Positions 8,142 to 16,896 are shown, numbered from the stretch's first letter. The stretch is 64,000 bases of DNA from Rathayibacter rathayi (GCF_004011095.1 NZ_CP028129.1:62001-126000), one strand, 5' to 3'. The notes: generated by a model from the letters alone, not told the origin. Translations and numbers: made by a program.

Positions 8142-9149
8142 ATGCTGGACGTGGTTCTCGCGGTCGCCGGATGGTGCGCGGGTGCAGTGCTCGTCGTCAG
8201 CGGAGCGCTCAAGCTCGGCCGCACGGCTGAATTCCGCGCGAGTCTTGCGGCTCTCGGCGTACCACTCGTGCTCCGGCGCCGCGGCTGGTTCGCCGCCGCT
8301 TTCCCTGTCATCGAGATCGTGCTGGGTGCCGCGGTCGTGCTGGCGCCCGCTCCACTGCACCGCGCCGCGCTCGTGCCGGTGGTGCTTGTGGACGCCGTGT
8401 TCCTGATCGTCGCCGTCCGCGCGGTCCGTGCGAGGGAGGACGTCGACTGCGAATGCTTCGGCGGTCTGGGCTCAGCGAGGATGACCGGGCGCACCGTTGC
8501 ACGGAACGCCGCGCTCCTCGCGCTGGCACTCGCCGGGCTCCTCGGCGCGCTCGCCCCCTCTGCCCTGCTCGCGAGCGGGGGCGGAGTCGCGGCGGTCGCA
8601 GCATCCGGCCTCGCAGCGGCTCTCGCCGCGGTCTCGCTGGTGCTGGTGCGCGATCGTCGCGCCGGATCCACCGTCGTACCCGCCGCCTCCGGGGCCCACG
8701 CCTCCCCGGCGGATGCGACCCTCGCCCTCGTCACCGCCGCAGGGGAGCACCTGACGCTCGACGAACTCTCTCGCCCCGCGACTCATCTCGTCTTCTTCTC
8801 GCCCTCGTGCACCTCCTGCCACCACCTCGTCGAGCGCTTCCGCTGGTGGCCGAACGGCTTGCGCGAGGGGGAGGAGCTACTGCCCGTCTTCCTCGGGAAC
8901 CGCGACGAGTTCGCGGCGTACGAGGTGTACGCGCCTCTCGTCGATCACGCCCTCTACGACCCCGTCGGAGAGGTCGCCGCGGTCCTGGGGCGATCCTCTA
9001 CTCCTGGCCACGTCCTGATCACCCCCGAGCGCCCGCTCGGAGACGGCTGGACCTCGGGCGGCCTCGCCATCGAGTCCCGCGTCCTGCGACCGGACTTTAT
9101 CGCGGATGTGGAGGCGGGCCTGCTGATTCCGGCGTCACGCATCGGCTGA
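8142..9149 (+). CDS. MauE/DoxX-like redox membrane protein fused to a thioredoxin-like domain
   Basis: 335 residues. The first ~165 form a MauE-type four-helix domain with the cysteine pair in DCECFGGLG at about residue 105, used in this family to relay electrons across the membrane. After a short linker comes a thioredoxin-fold domain with the active-site motif SPSCTSCHHL near residue 225 (CxxC). In methylamine-utilisation loci MauE and MauD are separate; here both activities lie on one chain, suggesting a self-contained extracytoplasmic thiol-disulfide system. ATG chosen because GGAGG lies just upstream. Confidence 0.8.
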   Translation: MLDVVLAVAGWCAGAVLVVSGALKLGRTAEFRASLAALGVPLVLRRRGWFAAAFPVIEIVLGAAVVLAPAPLHRAALVPVVLVDAVFLIVAVRAVRAREDVDCECFGGLGSARMTGRTVARNAALLALALAGLLGALAPSALLASGGGVAAVAASGLAAALAAVSLVLVRDRRAGSTVVPAASGAHASPADATLALVTAAGEHLTLDELSRPATHLVFFSPSCTSCHHLVERFRWWPNGLREGEELLPVFLGNRDEFAAYEVYAPLVDHALYDPVGEVAAVLGRSSTPGHVLITPERPLGDGWTSGGLAIESRVLRPDFIADVEAGLLIPASRIG

Positions 9150-9183
9150 CCGTCCACCCTTGCGACTGCCTCTGGCGCCCGGT

Positions 9184-10455
9184 TCAGTCGTGCAACGACC
9201 AGGAGTGAGCGGCCACCTCGATGCCGCCGACGGTTGCGGTCTCGTCGCCCAGGTTCAGGGCGAGTCGCGCGATGCGTCCCTCCGGGCCCTCCGCCACGAG
9301 CAGCGCGGCCGTGTTGGACAGATCGACGGTGCGGGTGCTCGCGCCGACGAGCCAGGGATGGCGTCGGCGGAAGGCGATCACCTCCTGGTGCGCGCGGTAG
9401 GCCTCCCCGCCCGGCCACTGGGCGGGGTCGGCCGGGAATTCGGGGCGGATCGCGTCGTCGCCGCCGACCCGCTCCTCCTTGACGCCCCGGAGCCCCCGTT
9501 CATCGCCCGAGTAGATGCTCGGCACGCCGGCGACAAAGCCGAGGATCGCGGTGGCATGGCTGTGGTGGCGCTCGTCGCGGAGTGCGCTGGCGATCCGGGT
9601 CACATCGTGGTTGCCGATGAAAGTGAGCGGGAGGAACTCGCGGGCGAAGCCGTCGTGGCGCTCCAGTGACCAGGCCAGCTCGAAGAGGTTCGCCTCCTCG
9701 ATCGAGTTGCGAACCGCCTTCCAGAGTTCGTACTGCGTCACGGAGTCGAGCCCCGATTCGCGCACATAGCCCGCGTAGTCGCCGTGGATGACCTCACCGA
9801 CGAACCAGGCCTCGGGGAATCGCTGCCGCACCGGGTCGATCGCCGCGTGCCAGGCGGCCGGTGCGACCGCGTATGCAGCATCGAGGCGCCAGCCGTCGAT
9901 GCCCCGCTCAAGCCAGTGCGCGAGCACGGACGAGACGTACTCCGCCACCTCCGGCTGCGCGTTGTCGAGTTCGACCAGGGCGTCGTGCCCCTCGAACACG
10001 TCCACGCGGAGTCCATCGACCTCGCGGGAGCCCTCGCTCCGGGAAAAGCGCGCCGCCTCACGCGAACCCTCGCCCGCCGCCACCGCTGCGCGCCACCAGG
10101 GGTGCTCGCGGCCCACATGGTTGAAGACGCCGTCGAACAGCACTCGGATCCCGCGCTCGCGGCAGGCCGCGATCAGCATGTCGAGGTCGGCGTCGTCGCC
10201 GAGGCGGGGATCGACCCGGAAGTGGTCGACCGTGTCGTAGCCGTGGCTCGAGGAGGCGAAGACCGGCCCGAGCAGGAGCCCATTGCAGCCCAGCGCCAGC
10301 AGGTCGTCGAGCCAGGGCAGCAGCGCACGGAGGCGGTGCTGCGGCTCGTCCTGCGGACCGGGGCCCTCCGCGGCGCTCGCTTCGGCGCCCGTGAAGCCGA
10401 GCGGGTAGACGTGCCACCAGATCGCCGTCGAGATCCAACCGTCCTTGTGCGCCAT
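9184..10455 (-). CDS. Alpha-amylase family (GH13) glycoside hydrolase
   Basis: 423 residues with the GH13 barrel signatures: FDGVFNHVG (region I), GWRLDAAYA with the nucleophile Asp (region II), WFVGEVIHGDY with the acid/base Glu (region III) and FIGNHDVTR (region IV). No signal peptide, so it should act on intracellular maltodextrins, glycogen or trehalose-type sugars. A short C-terminal beta domain ends AAHSWSLHD. The ATG at 10455 has GGAGGG upstream. Substrate cannot be fixed from sequence. Confidence 0.85.
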   Translation of the reverse strand: MAHKDGWISTAIWWHVYPLGFTGAEASAAEGPGPQDEPQHRLRALLPWLDDLLALGCNGLLLGPVFASSSHGYDTVDHFRVDPRLGDDADLDMLIAACRERGIRVLFDGVFNHVGREHPWWRAAVAAGEGSREAARFSRSEGSREVDGLRVDVFEGHDALVELDNAQPEVAEYVSSVLAHWLERGIDGWRLDAAYAVAPAAWHAAIDPVRQRFPEAWFVGEVIHGDYAGYVRESGLDSVTQYELWKAVRNSIEEANLFELAWSLERHDGFAREFLPLTFIGNHDVTRIASALRDERHHSHATAILGFVAGVPSIYSGDERGLRGVKEERVGGDDAIRPEFPADPAQWPGGEAYRAHQEVIAFRRRHPWLVGASTRTVDLSNTAALLVAEGPEGRIARLALNLGDETATVGGIEVAAHSWSLHD

Positions 10456-10532
10456 CGCGGCCGTCCCTCCGGCGCGCTCGGGACACGCCGCCGCCACTGT
10501 AGCGACGTGCCCTGGGCCGGGACCGCACCCGC

Positions 10533-10898
10533 TCACCGACCCGGCCGTGCATCAGCGATCCAGGTCAGTACCGCGAGTCCCGCCCGTGCTGCGGCGGGGG
10601 CGGTGACGGAGCAGACGAGGAGCGCGAGCCCCGCGCAGGCGAAACCGACCACCGCGCTCCTGCGCTCGCCCGCCCAGCGCAGCGCCCGTACCGACAGGGC
10701 CGCGGCCGCCGCCGCGATGGCGACTGCGGGCAGGGCCCAGAACGGATGGACAGAAGAGGCGAGCGCGAGCAGGCCCAGCGCCAGCGCGGTGAGTCCGGGT
10801 TCTCGGGGCCGGCGGGCTGGACGGCGTCGCCGCGGGTTCCGGGGGAGGGCCTCGGCGGGCCGAACAGAAGAAGGAGGAAGGAGTGTCGTCGTCATCAT
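10533..10898 (-). CDS. Small membrane protein, hypothetical
   Basis: 121 residues starting MMTTTLLPPSS. A basic N-terminal region (PRRRRPARRPREPG) precedes three hydrophobic segments rich in Ala/Leu. It resembles the DUF4190-type or generic small actinobacterial membrane proteins but has no motif I can name. It ends 78 bases upstream of the GH13 start on the same strand. Confidence 0.5.
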   Translation of the reverse strand: MMTTTLLPPSSVRPAEALPRNPRRRRPARRPREPGLTALALGLLALASSVHPFWALPAVAIAAAAAALSVRALRWAGERRSAVVGFACAGLALLVCSVTAPAAARAGLAVLTWIADARPGR

Positions 10899-11160
10899 GA
10901 GCCGATCCTCGCCACAGGGCGGACGCGGCGGGGAAAGGATCTGCTGATCGGCGGAGAGTCGCGCCACGCACCTCCTGTGGAGGGACCACGGGGCGCGATC
11001 CGCGTCGTTCCGGGCATCTCGGGGCCGAAATCGCCGGAAATCCGGGACGGGGCTGGTAGGTTACCGACGGTCCGATCGGTCGAGGACGTCCGTCCCCGGC
11101 CGAGGACGATCCACCACAACCAGCTGTTCCGACAGCGAGAACGTCCTGGGAGGACACTGC

Positions 11161-11448
11161 ATGGCTGACAAGTCGCTCAACCGCACCGAACTCGTCGCGA
11201 AGATCGCCGCCGACTCGGGCCAGAGCCAGGCCGCCGTCAACGGCGTCCTCGACTCGCTCTTCACCACCCTCGCCGACTCCGTGTCGAACGACGTGAAGGT
11301 CACCATCCCCGGCTGGATCGCCGTCGAGCGCACCTCCCGCGCCGCGCGCACCGGCCGCAACCCGCAGACCGGCGAGACCATTCAGATCGCCGCCGGCCAC
11401 TCGGTCAAGGTCTCCGCGGGCACCAAGCTCAAGGCCGCCGCGAAGTAG
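11161..11448 (+). CDS. hup: HU family nucleoid DNA-binding protein
   Basis: 95 residues. It begins MADKSLNRTELVAKIAADSG and contains the HU/IHF signature around GWIAVERTSRAARTGRNPQTG, including the DNA-contacting arm. Length is standard for HU and there is no Lys/Ala-rich C-terminal tail of the mycobacterial HupB type. GGGAGG sits 7 bases upstream of the ATG. A strong hairpin follows the stop. Binds and bends DNA without strict sequence specificity as a homodimer. Confidence 0.95.
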   Translation: MADKSLNRTELVAKIAADSGQSQAAVNGVLDSLFTTLADSVSNDVKVTIPGWIAVERTSRAARTGRNPQTGETIQIAAGHSVKVSAGTKLKAAAK

Positions 11449-11463
11449 TCGCGTCCTCCGATG

Positions 11464-11488
11464 CGGCCCCGGCACTGCGCCGGGGCCG
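11464..11488. terminator. Hairpin terminator after hup
   Basis: A perfect 10-bp stem CGGCCCCGGC / GCCGGGGCCG with a five-base loop, starting 15 bases after the hup stop. No T-run follows, as is common in high-GC actinobacteria. Confidence 0.7.
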
Positions 11489-11528
11489 TCGTCGTCCGCG
11501 GAAGCGGCTGCCGACCAGCCGCGGAACG

Positions 11529-11534
11529 TAGGCT
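11529..11534 (+). promoter_or_regulatory. -10 element placing transcription start on the GTG (leaderless)
   Basis: TAGGCT followed by exactly six bases and then the GTG start of the CopD/CtaG gene. No ribosome binding site is present, fitting a leaderless mRNA. Confidence 0.5.
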
Positions 11535-11540
11535 AATGGG

Positions 11541-13613
11541 GTGAATCGAACCGCCCGGATCGTCGGCCCAGCGCTCGTGCTCGTCGCCGCAGCGCTCGTC
11601 GCCCTCCTCGCGGCCCTGGCCTTCGGCGGAGGTGCCGCAGCCCCGCTGCTCAACGACCCGGGTCCCGTGGTCCGCTACTGCCTGCCGATCGCCAAGCTCG
11701 CCGTCAACCTGGGCGCCGCGGGCATGATCGGGTCGCTCGTGCTGACACTCTTCGCGCTGAGCCCCCGCGCCGCTGCCGAGCGCGAGGCCCGCTCGACGCC
11801 TCGCGCCTCCGCGCCTCGCACCACCCTCGCCCCCGCGCGCACAGCGGTCGCCGAGCCCGCCGCCGAGCCGCGCACCGAATTCTCCGTAGCCCTCGACGTC
11901 GCCGCGGCCAGCGCCGCCTTCTTCGCCGCCGCCAGCGCCGTGACCGGCTTCCTCACCTTCCTCACCGTCACGCAGACGCCACTGAGCCTCGACCGCGACT
12001 TCGGCACCAAGCTCAGCTACTTCATCGGCAGCATCGAGGTCGGCCAGGCCTGGCTCATCACCACCCTGCTCGCCGCCGTGGTCACCGTGCTCTGCTTCGC
12101 CGTCCGCAACCAGACCGCGCTTGTCTTCGTCACCGCCCTGGCCCTGCTCACCTTGCTGCCGATGGCGCAGCAGGGGCACGCGGCGGGAGCGAGCGGCCAC
12201 GATGCCGCCGTCACCGCGCTGGGCCTGCACCTCGTCTTCGCGGCGATCTGGTTGGGCGGCCTGATCACGATGGTCGCTCTCCGGCCGCTCCTCGGCGGAG
12301 CGCGCCTGCTGCCCGTGATCGAGCGCTACTCCAGCCTCGCGCTCGTGAGCTTCGTCGCGGTCGCCGCCTCCGGCTACGTCAGCGCCGCGCTGCGGCTCGC
12401 CACCCTTGACAACCTGCTCACCGGCTACGGGATCCTCGTGCTGGTCAAGGTCGCGGCGCTGGTCGCGCTCGGCATGTTCGGTGTGCTGCAGCGCCGCTAC
12501 CTCATCGAGCGGATGAGGCGGGCCGGCGGCGTCGGCGGCCGCGGCTTCTGGTGGCTGGTCGGTGCCGAGATCGCCTTCATGGGCATTGCCTCCGGAGTCG
12601 CCGCGGCGCTCGCCCGCACCGCGACCCCCGTCGACCAGGTCGTGGCCAGCCAGCTCACCGACCCGACTCCAGCCCAGTTGCTCACCGGTGACCCGCTCCC
12701 CCCGCCCGCGAGCGCGGCGAACTTCCTCACGCTGTGGAACGTCGACCTGGTCTGGCTCCTGATCTGCGCCTTCGCCATCTCCTTCTATCTCGCCGGAGTC
12801 GTGCGGCTGCACCGCCGCGGCGACCGTTGGCCGCTGTACCGCACGATCCTCTGGATCGCGGGCATGCTGCTGCTGGCCTACATGACGAACGGCGGCGTCA
12901 ACGCCTACGAGAAGTACCTGTTCAGCGCCCACATGCTCTCGCACATGGTGCTGACGATGGCGGTGCCGCTGCTGCTCGTCCCGGCGGCCCCGGTCACCCT
13001 GATCGCCCGAGCGGCCACCCGACGCACCGATGGCTCCCGCGGCGCCCGCGAGTGGGTGCTGCTCGCCGTGCACTCCCGCTTCGCCACCGCGATCTCGCAT
13101 CCGATCGTCGCCGCCCTGCTGTTCGTCGGCTCGCTGTGGGGCTTCTACTACTCGCCGCTGTTCCGCTGGGCGACCACCGACCACATCGGCCACGAGTGGA
13201 TGATCGTCCACTTCCTGATCACCGGCTACCTCTTCGTCAGCGTGCTGATCGGGGTCGACCCGAGCGTGCACCGCGTGCCCTACCCGATGCGCCTGCTACT
13301 GCTGCTGGGCACGATGGCGTTCCACGCCTTCTTCGGCCTCGCCCTGATGACGGGGGAGGGCCTGCTGCTCGCTGACTGGTACGGAGCGATGGGCTGGGGC
13401 ACCTCCGCTCTCGCCGATCAGCAGGCGGCAGGCGGCATCGCCTGGAGCATCGGCGAGATCCCGACCCTCGCCCTGGCGATCGTGGTCGCGATGATGTGGA
13501 GCCGCTCCGACGCCCGTGAGACCAAGCGCCGCGACCGCCAGGCCGACCGCACCGGCGAGGCGGAGCTCACCGCCTATAACGACCGGCTCGCCGCCCTCGA
13601 AAAACGCAGCTGA
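11541..13613 (+). CDS. ctaG: CopD-CtaG fusion: copper transport/cytochrome c oxidase assembly membrane protein
   Basis: 690 residues with some 14-16 membrane helices. The first half resembles CopD-like copper-resistance membrane proteins (GHDAAVTALGLHLVFAAIWLGG near residue 220). The second half is a caa3-type CtaG domain (SAHMLSHMVLTMAVPLLLVPAAP near 470, FHAFFGLALM near 595, with conserved His and Met that handle copper). Actinobacteria commonly carry this fused form. Likely delivers copper to the CuB or CuA centre of the terminal oxidase. A Lys/Arg-rich cytosolic tail ends the protein. Confidence 0.85.
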   Translation: MNRTARIVGPALVLVAAALVALLAALAFGGGAAAPLLNDPGPVVRYCLPIAKLAVNLGAAGMIGSLVLTLFALSPRAAAEREARSTPRASAPRTTLAPARTAVAEPAAEPRTEFSVALDVAAASAAFFAAASAVTGFLTFLTVTQTPLSLDRDFGTKLSYFIGSIEVGQAWLITTLLAAVVTVLCFAVRNQTALVFVTALALLTLLPMAQQGHAAGASGHDAAVTALGLHLVFAAIWLGGLITMVALRPLLGGARLLPVIERYSSLALVSFVAVAASGYVSAALRLATLDNLLTGYGILVLVKVAALVALGMFGVLQRRYLIERMRRAGGVGGRGFWWLVGAEIAFMGIASGVAAALARTATPVDQVVASQLTDPTPAQLLTGDPLPPPASAANFLTLWNVDLVWLLICAFAISFYLAGVVRLHRRGDRWPLYRTILWIAGMLLLAYMTNGGVNAYEKYLFSAHMLSHMVLTMAVPLLLVPAAPVTLIARAATRRTDGSRGAREWVLLAVHSRFATAISHPIVAALLFVGSLWGFYYSPLFRWATTDHIGHEWMIVHFLITGYLFVSVLIGVDPSVHRVPYPMRLLLLLGTMAFHAFFGLALMTGEGLLLADWYGAMGWGTSALADQQAAGGIAWSIGEIPTLALAIVVAMMWSRSDARETKRRDRQADRTGEAELTAYNDRLAALEKRS

Positions 13614-13651
13614 CCCGCGCCGTCCGCTGCGGACCGCGCGCAGGCCGCAGG

Positions 13652-13657
13652 TACAGT
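13652..13657 (+). promoter_or_regulatory. -10 element for leaderless Pif1-like helicase mRNA
   Basis: TACAGT lies exactly six bases upstream of the GTG start; there is no ribosome binding site. Confidence 0.5.
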
Positions 13658-13663
13658 GGACCG

Positions 13664-14965
13664 GTGACCCAGCCCACCCTCTCCGACGAGCAGCAGCGGG
13701 TCTTCGAGCTCATCGAGAACACCCGCGAGCACCTGTTCGTCACCGGCCGCGCGGGCACCGGCAAGTCCACTCTGCTCAACCACCTGAGCTGGAACACCGA
13801 CAAGCAGATCGTCATCTGCGCGCCAACCGGGGTCGCAGCGCTCAACGTCGGCGGCCAGACCATCCACTCGCTGTTCCGGTTGCCGATCGGTGTCATCGCC
13901 GACTCTGACCTCGACCAGCCTCCCGAGCTGCGCAAGCTCCTGAACACCATTGACACGCTCGTGATCGACGAGATCTCGATGGTCAACGCCGACCTCCTCG
14001 ACGGGATCGACCGCAGCCTCCGCCAGGCGCGGCAGCGGCGCTCCGAGCCGTTCGGAGGCGTGCAGGTTGTCCTCTTCGGCGACCCGTTCCAGCTCGCTCC
14101 CGTCCCCGGTGATCCACAGGAGCGCGCGTACTTCGCCGACCGTTACCGCTCGCTGTGGTTCTTTGACGCCCTGGTGTGGCAGGAGGCGCCGTTGCGGATC
14201 GTCGAGCTCGGCCGGATCCACCGGCAGAGCGACGAGCGTTTTAAGTGGATGCTCAACGCGGTTCGCTTTGGCATGGTGACGAAAGAGATCGCCGACATCC
14301 TCAACGCGGCCGGCGCCCGAACGCCTCCGGCCGACGATGCGATCACTCTCGCGACCCGCAACGACACTGTCAATCGGATCAACCAGGCGGCGCTCGCCCG
14401 GCTCAAGGGCCCGCTCAAGACGGCCTCGGCCGAGATCAGCGGGGACTTCGGCGGGCGCGCCTACCCGGCGGATCACAACCTCGAGCTCAAGATCGGCGCG
14501 CATGTGATGTTCCTGCGCAACGACTCCGAGCAGCGCTGGGTGAACGGCACCATCGGCCGGGTGACGAAGGTTGCGGGCACGGTCTGGGTCGACGTCGACG
14601 GCGAGGTGCACGAGGTCGAGCCCGCGACCTGGGAGCGCTACCGCTACTCCTACTCCGCCGCCACGAAGAAGCTGACCCGCGAGATCGTCGCGGAGTTCGC
14701 TCAGTTCCCGCTCCGTCTGGCCTGGGCGGTGACAATCCACAAGTCGCAGGGCAAGACCTACGATTCGGCGGTGGTCGACCTCGGCCAGCGCGCCTTCGCA
14801 CCCGGGCAGACGTACGTGGCGCTCAGCCGCATCACGAGTCTCGAGGGTCTCTACCTGACCCGTCCGCTCCGCCCGAGCGACATCATCGTCGACAAGGATG
14901 TGCTGCGGTTCATGTCCGAGCGGCGGGCGGAGCGGGCCGCCGTCGCCGAGGCGTCCGTGGACTGA
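13664..14965 (+). CDS. Pif1-like superfamily 1 DNA helicase/ATPase
   Basis: 433 residues. Walker A GRAGTGKSTLL near residue 28, motif Ia-like ICAPTGVAALNVGGQTIHSLF, Walker B LVIDEISMV near residue 107, LFGDPFQLAPV (motif III), and the C-terminal AVTIHKSQGKTYDSAVVDLG and YVALSRITSLEGLYLTRPL of the RecD/Pif1 group. It should couple ATP hydrolysis to 5'-3' unwinding. It starts 50 bases after the CtaG gene but appears to have its own leaderless promoter. Confidence 0.88.
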   Translation: MTQPTLSDEQQRVFELIENTREHLFVTGRAGTGKSTLLNHLSWNTDKQIVICAPTGVAALNVGGQTIHSLFRLPIGVIADSDLDQPPELRKLLNTIDTLVIDEISMVNADLLDGIDRSLRQARQRRSEPFGGVQVVLFGDPFQLAPVPGDPQERAYFADRYRSLWFFDALVWQEAPLRIVELGRIHRQSDERFKWMLNAVRFGMVTKEIADILNAAGARTPPADDAITLATRNDTVNRINQAALARLKGPLKTASAEISGDFGGRAYPADHNLELKIGAHVMFLRNDSEQRWVNGTIGRVTKVAGTVWVDVDGEVHEVEPATWERYRYSYSAATKKLTREIVAEFAQFPLRLAWAVTIHKSQGKTYDSAVVDLGQRAFAPGQTYVALSRITSLEGLYLTRPLRPSDIIVDKDVLRFMSERRAERAAVAEASVD

Positions 14966-14997
14966 CGCTCGGTAGGGCGCTCGGTCGGAGCAGAGGC

Positions 14998-15065
14998 GTC
15001 ACCGGAGCACAGGTGTCAGCGGAGCACAGATGTCACCGGAGCACAGGTGTCACCGGACCACAGGT
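14998..15065. repeat. Four 17-bp tandem repeats
   Basis: Unit GTCACCGGAGCACAGGT repeated four times with single-base changes in copies 2 and 4. It fills the gap between the convergent helicase and heme-oxygenase-like genes and may have replaced or moved a terminator. Confidence 0.9.
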
Positions 15066-15066
15066 G

Positions 15067-15714
15067 TCAGGCCGCCGCGCAGGTGCGCGCGAGGTCGCGG
15101 AACAGCTCCGTCGTCAGCCGGTACGCCTCGGCGACTTCCGCGATGACACGCTCGCGCTCCTGATCGTCCCAGCCCGCGGCGTCGAGCTGCTCGCGGTAGG
15201 TGGCGCGGAAGGCCGACGGCGCGGCGATCTCGCCGTAGAGGAAGAAGCCCACGCCGTTCGTCTCGAAACCGAAGCGTCGTTGCAGCAGGGCTCTCACGAT
15301 GGCGCAGCCCGAGAGGTCACCGAGGTAGCGCGTGTAGTGGTGCGCGACGAACCCGCCGCTCCAGCCCGCGGCGACCGTACGGATCCGCTTGACGTAGGCG
15401 CTGGTCGAGCGCAGCGGACGGATACGCTCGCGCCAGTTCTCACCGACGAGGAAGCGCAGGTCCTCCGCGATCGCGGGGAGGCGGGTGAGCTTGGCCGAGA
15501 GGAAGGGCGCGGCGACCGGATCGCCGGCCATGTCCTCGGCGACGGCCTCGAGCGCCTCGTAGACGAAGTAGTGCTGCGAGATGAGCGCGATGTAGTCGTC
15601 GCGGCTGCCGGAGCCCGTCATCAGCGAGGTCATGAAGGCGGCGCCCTCGTCGTCGGCACCGGATTGGCCGATACGTAGGCGCAGGGCCTCGGAGAACGGA
15701 ACAACGTTCGACAC
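15067..15714 (-). CDS. Heme oxygenase homologue with altered heme pocket
   Basis: 215 residues, the usual length for bacterial HmuO-type heme oxygenase. The fold-defining segments YIALISQHYFVYEALE and VAHHYTRYLGDLSG are clear. Two key sites differ. The position of the proximal heme-ligating His (in the R-x(6)-H-x(4)-G helix) is Gly in RIGQSGADDEG. The distal-helix motif GDLSGGQ reads GDLSGCA. Known enzymes cleave heme to biliverdin, iron and CO. This protein may use another ligand, bind heme without turnover, or be decaying. A DtxR/IdeR-like box 20 bases upstream suggests iron control. Confidence 0.8.
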   Translation of the reverse strand: MSNVVPFSEALRLRIGQSGADDEGAAFMTSLMTGSGSRDDYIALISQHYFVYEALEAVAEDMAGDPVAAPFLSAKLTRLPAIAEDLRFLVGENWRERIRPLRSTSAYVKRIRTVAAGWSGGFVAHHYTRYLGDLSGCAIVRALLQRRFGFETNGVGFFLYGEIAAPSAFRATYREQLDAAGWDDQERERVIAEVAEAYRLTTELFRDLARTCAAA

Positions 15715-15733
15715 GGTGGCCTCCCTCGACGAC

Positions 15734-15752
15734 TTAGGTTGGCCTTACCTTA
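15734..15752 (-). promoter_or_regulatory. DtxR/IdeR-type iron box
   Basis: TTAGGTTGGCCTTACCTTA is a 19-bp near-palindrome that closely matches the actinobacterial DtxR/IdeR operator consensus (TTAGGTTAGSCTAACCTAA). It lies 20-38 bases upstream of the heme-oxygenase-like start, a position for iron-dependent repression. Confidence 0.8.
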
Positions 15753-15823
15753 GTCGAGCGACGCCGCCGGGACCAGGGGTGCACACATCCAGCGGCGGAC
15801 GCGGGTGTCCGCGATCCAGAGCG

Positions 15824-16324
15824 TCAGTGCTGGTGTCCGCCGTCGACGACCGAGTGCATCATCCCGCCCATCCCGCCCCCGTCACCTGATCCCCCCGAGG
15901 AGGCGGCCATCGCCGGAGTCGCCAGCGCCGAGACGGCCAGTGCGCCGGCCAGCAGGCCGACCAGGGCGCGCGTGGGCGAGACGGTGCGCTCCTCGGTCCG
16001 GGACGAGCGCAGTGTGACGGCGACCACCGCGAAAGCGATCAGTTCGAGGACCGCGGCGGAGAGCGCGGGCATCGGCTCGGCGAGAATGCCGGTGGCCAGG
16101 CCCAGCGCGAAGGCGGCGAGAGCGGCGACCGCGACGACGAGCGTGGTCCGAGGCAGGAGGATCCGCCCGCGTGCCAGAACGAGCACTCCCCAGAGGATCT
16201 CGACGGCGCCGAGCACACCGATCACGGGGGCCTGGACTCCCTCGCCACCGGCGGCGATCGAGACGTGCACGAGGCCGGCACCCAGCCCGGCGAAGGCGGC
16301 GTTGCAGCGTGCCACTGTCGTCAT
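15824..16324 (-). CDS. Small membrane protein with Met/His-rich tail
   Basis: 166 residues with four to five membrane helices (ALVGLLAGALAVSALATPAMA is the last). The extracytoplasmic end is GGGMGGMMHSVVDGGHQH, a Met/His cluster of the kind that binds copper. The ATG at 16324 has GGAG six bases upstream. A rho-independent terminator separates it from the DUF4383 gene behind it. Family not identified. Copper or heavy-metal handling is an inference from the tail. Confidence 0.5.
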   Translation of the reverse strand: MTTVARCNAAFAGLGAGLVHVSIAAGGEGVQAPVIGVLGAVEILWGVLVLARGRILLPRTTLVVAVAALAAFALGLATGILAEPMPALSAAVLELIAFAVVAVTLRSSRTEERTVSPTRALVGLLAGALAVSALATPAMAASSGGSGDGGGMGGMMHSVVDGGHQH

Positions 16325-16357
16325 GACTACTCCAATCACTGGGTCGGGGAAGAGCCG

Positions 16358-16405
16358 AAAAAAGGAGGCCCCGGATCGACACACCGCATCGTGTCGTCCG
16401 GGGCC
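16358..16405 (-). terminator. Rho-independent terminator of the DUF4383 gene
   Basis: A 15-bp GC-rich stem (GGCCCCGGA-CGACAC against its complement, one bulged base) with an 8-base loop. On the minus strand a T-run (complement of 16358-16363) follows after three bases. It is the cleanest intrinsic terminator in the window. Confidence 0.85.
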
Positions 16406-16479
16406 GTTCGGTCCGTCCGCCGCGGAAAACGGCGGGCCCACGGCGGACGGAGTCTGGAGGGGCGGCAATACCGCCCGGG

Positions 16480-16896
16480 TCAGGCGGTCGCGGCGGTGCG
16501 CGTCCTCGCCGTCTTTTCGGTGCCGAGTCCGACTCCCAGGAGCACCAGCGCGCTGGCCAGGTGCAGGAAGTGGTCGGCGGTGTTCAGCGCCAGCACATTG
16601 AGGGCAGTGTCGACCAAGAAGAAGCCGACGATGCCCAGCAGCAGGTACACCGCTCCGACGGTGACGTTGACCGCCTTCGCTGCGGGGACCGTGGACAGTC
16701 CGGCGATCAGGAGCGCACCACCGATAAGGAGGTGCGCGATATTGTGCAGCGGATTCACCTCGAAGATACCGAGCAGAAGCCCGCCCTGTGTCGCAAGGAA
16801 CTGCACTCCTCCGGTGACGACGAAGCCGAGAAGCCCGACGACGACATACACGGCTCCGAAGAGAGTCGCCAGCAGTCGATTGGGGGATCTACGCAT
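16480..16896 (-). CDS. DUF4383 membrane protein
   Basis: 138 residues with four membrane helices. The family-typical NPLHNIAHLLIGGALL occurs near residue 48 and NTADHFLHLASALVLLGVGL near 105. DUF4383 proteins are widespread in actinobacteria, often near stress genes; function unknown. The ATG at 16896 is preceded by GGAGGTAAGA. Monocistronic, given the downstream terminator. Confidence 0.8.
   Translation of the reverse strand: MRRSPNRLLATLFGAVYVVVGLLGFVVTGGVQFLATQGGLLLGIFEVNPLHNIAHLLIGGALLIAGLSTVPAAKAVNVTVGAVYLLLGIVGFFLVDTALNVLALNTADHFLHLASALVLLGVGLGTEKTARTRTAATA

Noticed and set aside
11382..13271. A 629-codon frame antisense to the CopD-CtaG gene
   Set aside because: Composition (Glu/Gln/Arg/Gly repeats) is typical of a third-position GC shadow; no start signal or motif.
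14998..15065. Possible CRISPR array or iteron origin
   Set aside because: Units are contiguous 17-mers without spacers, with no replication gene or AT-rich box nearby.
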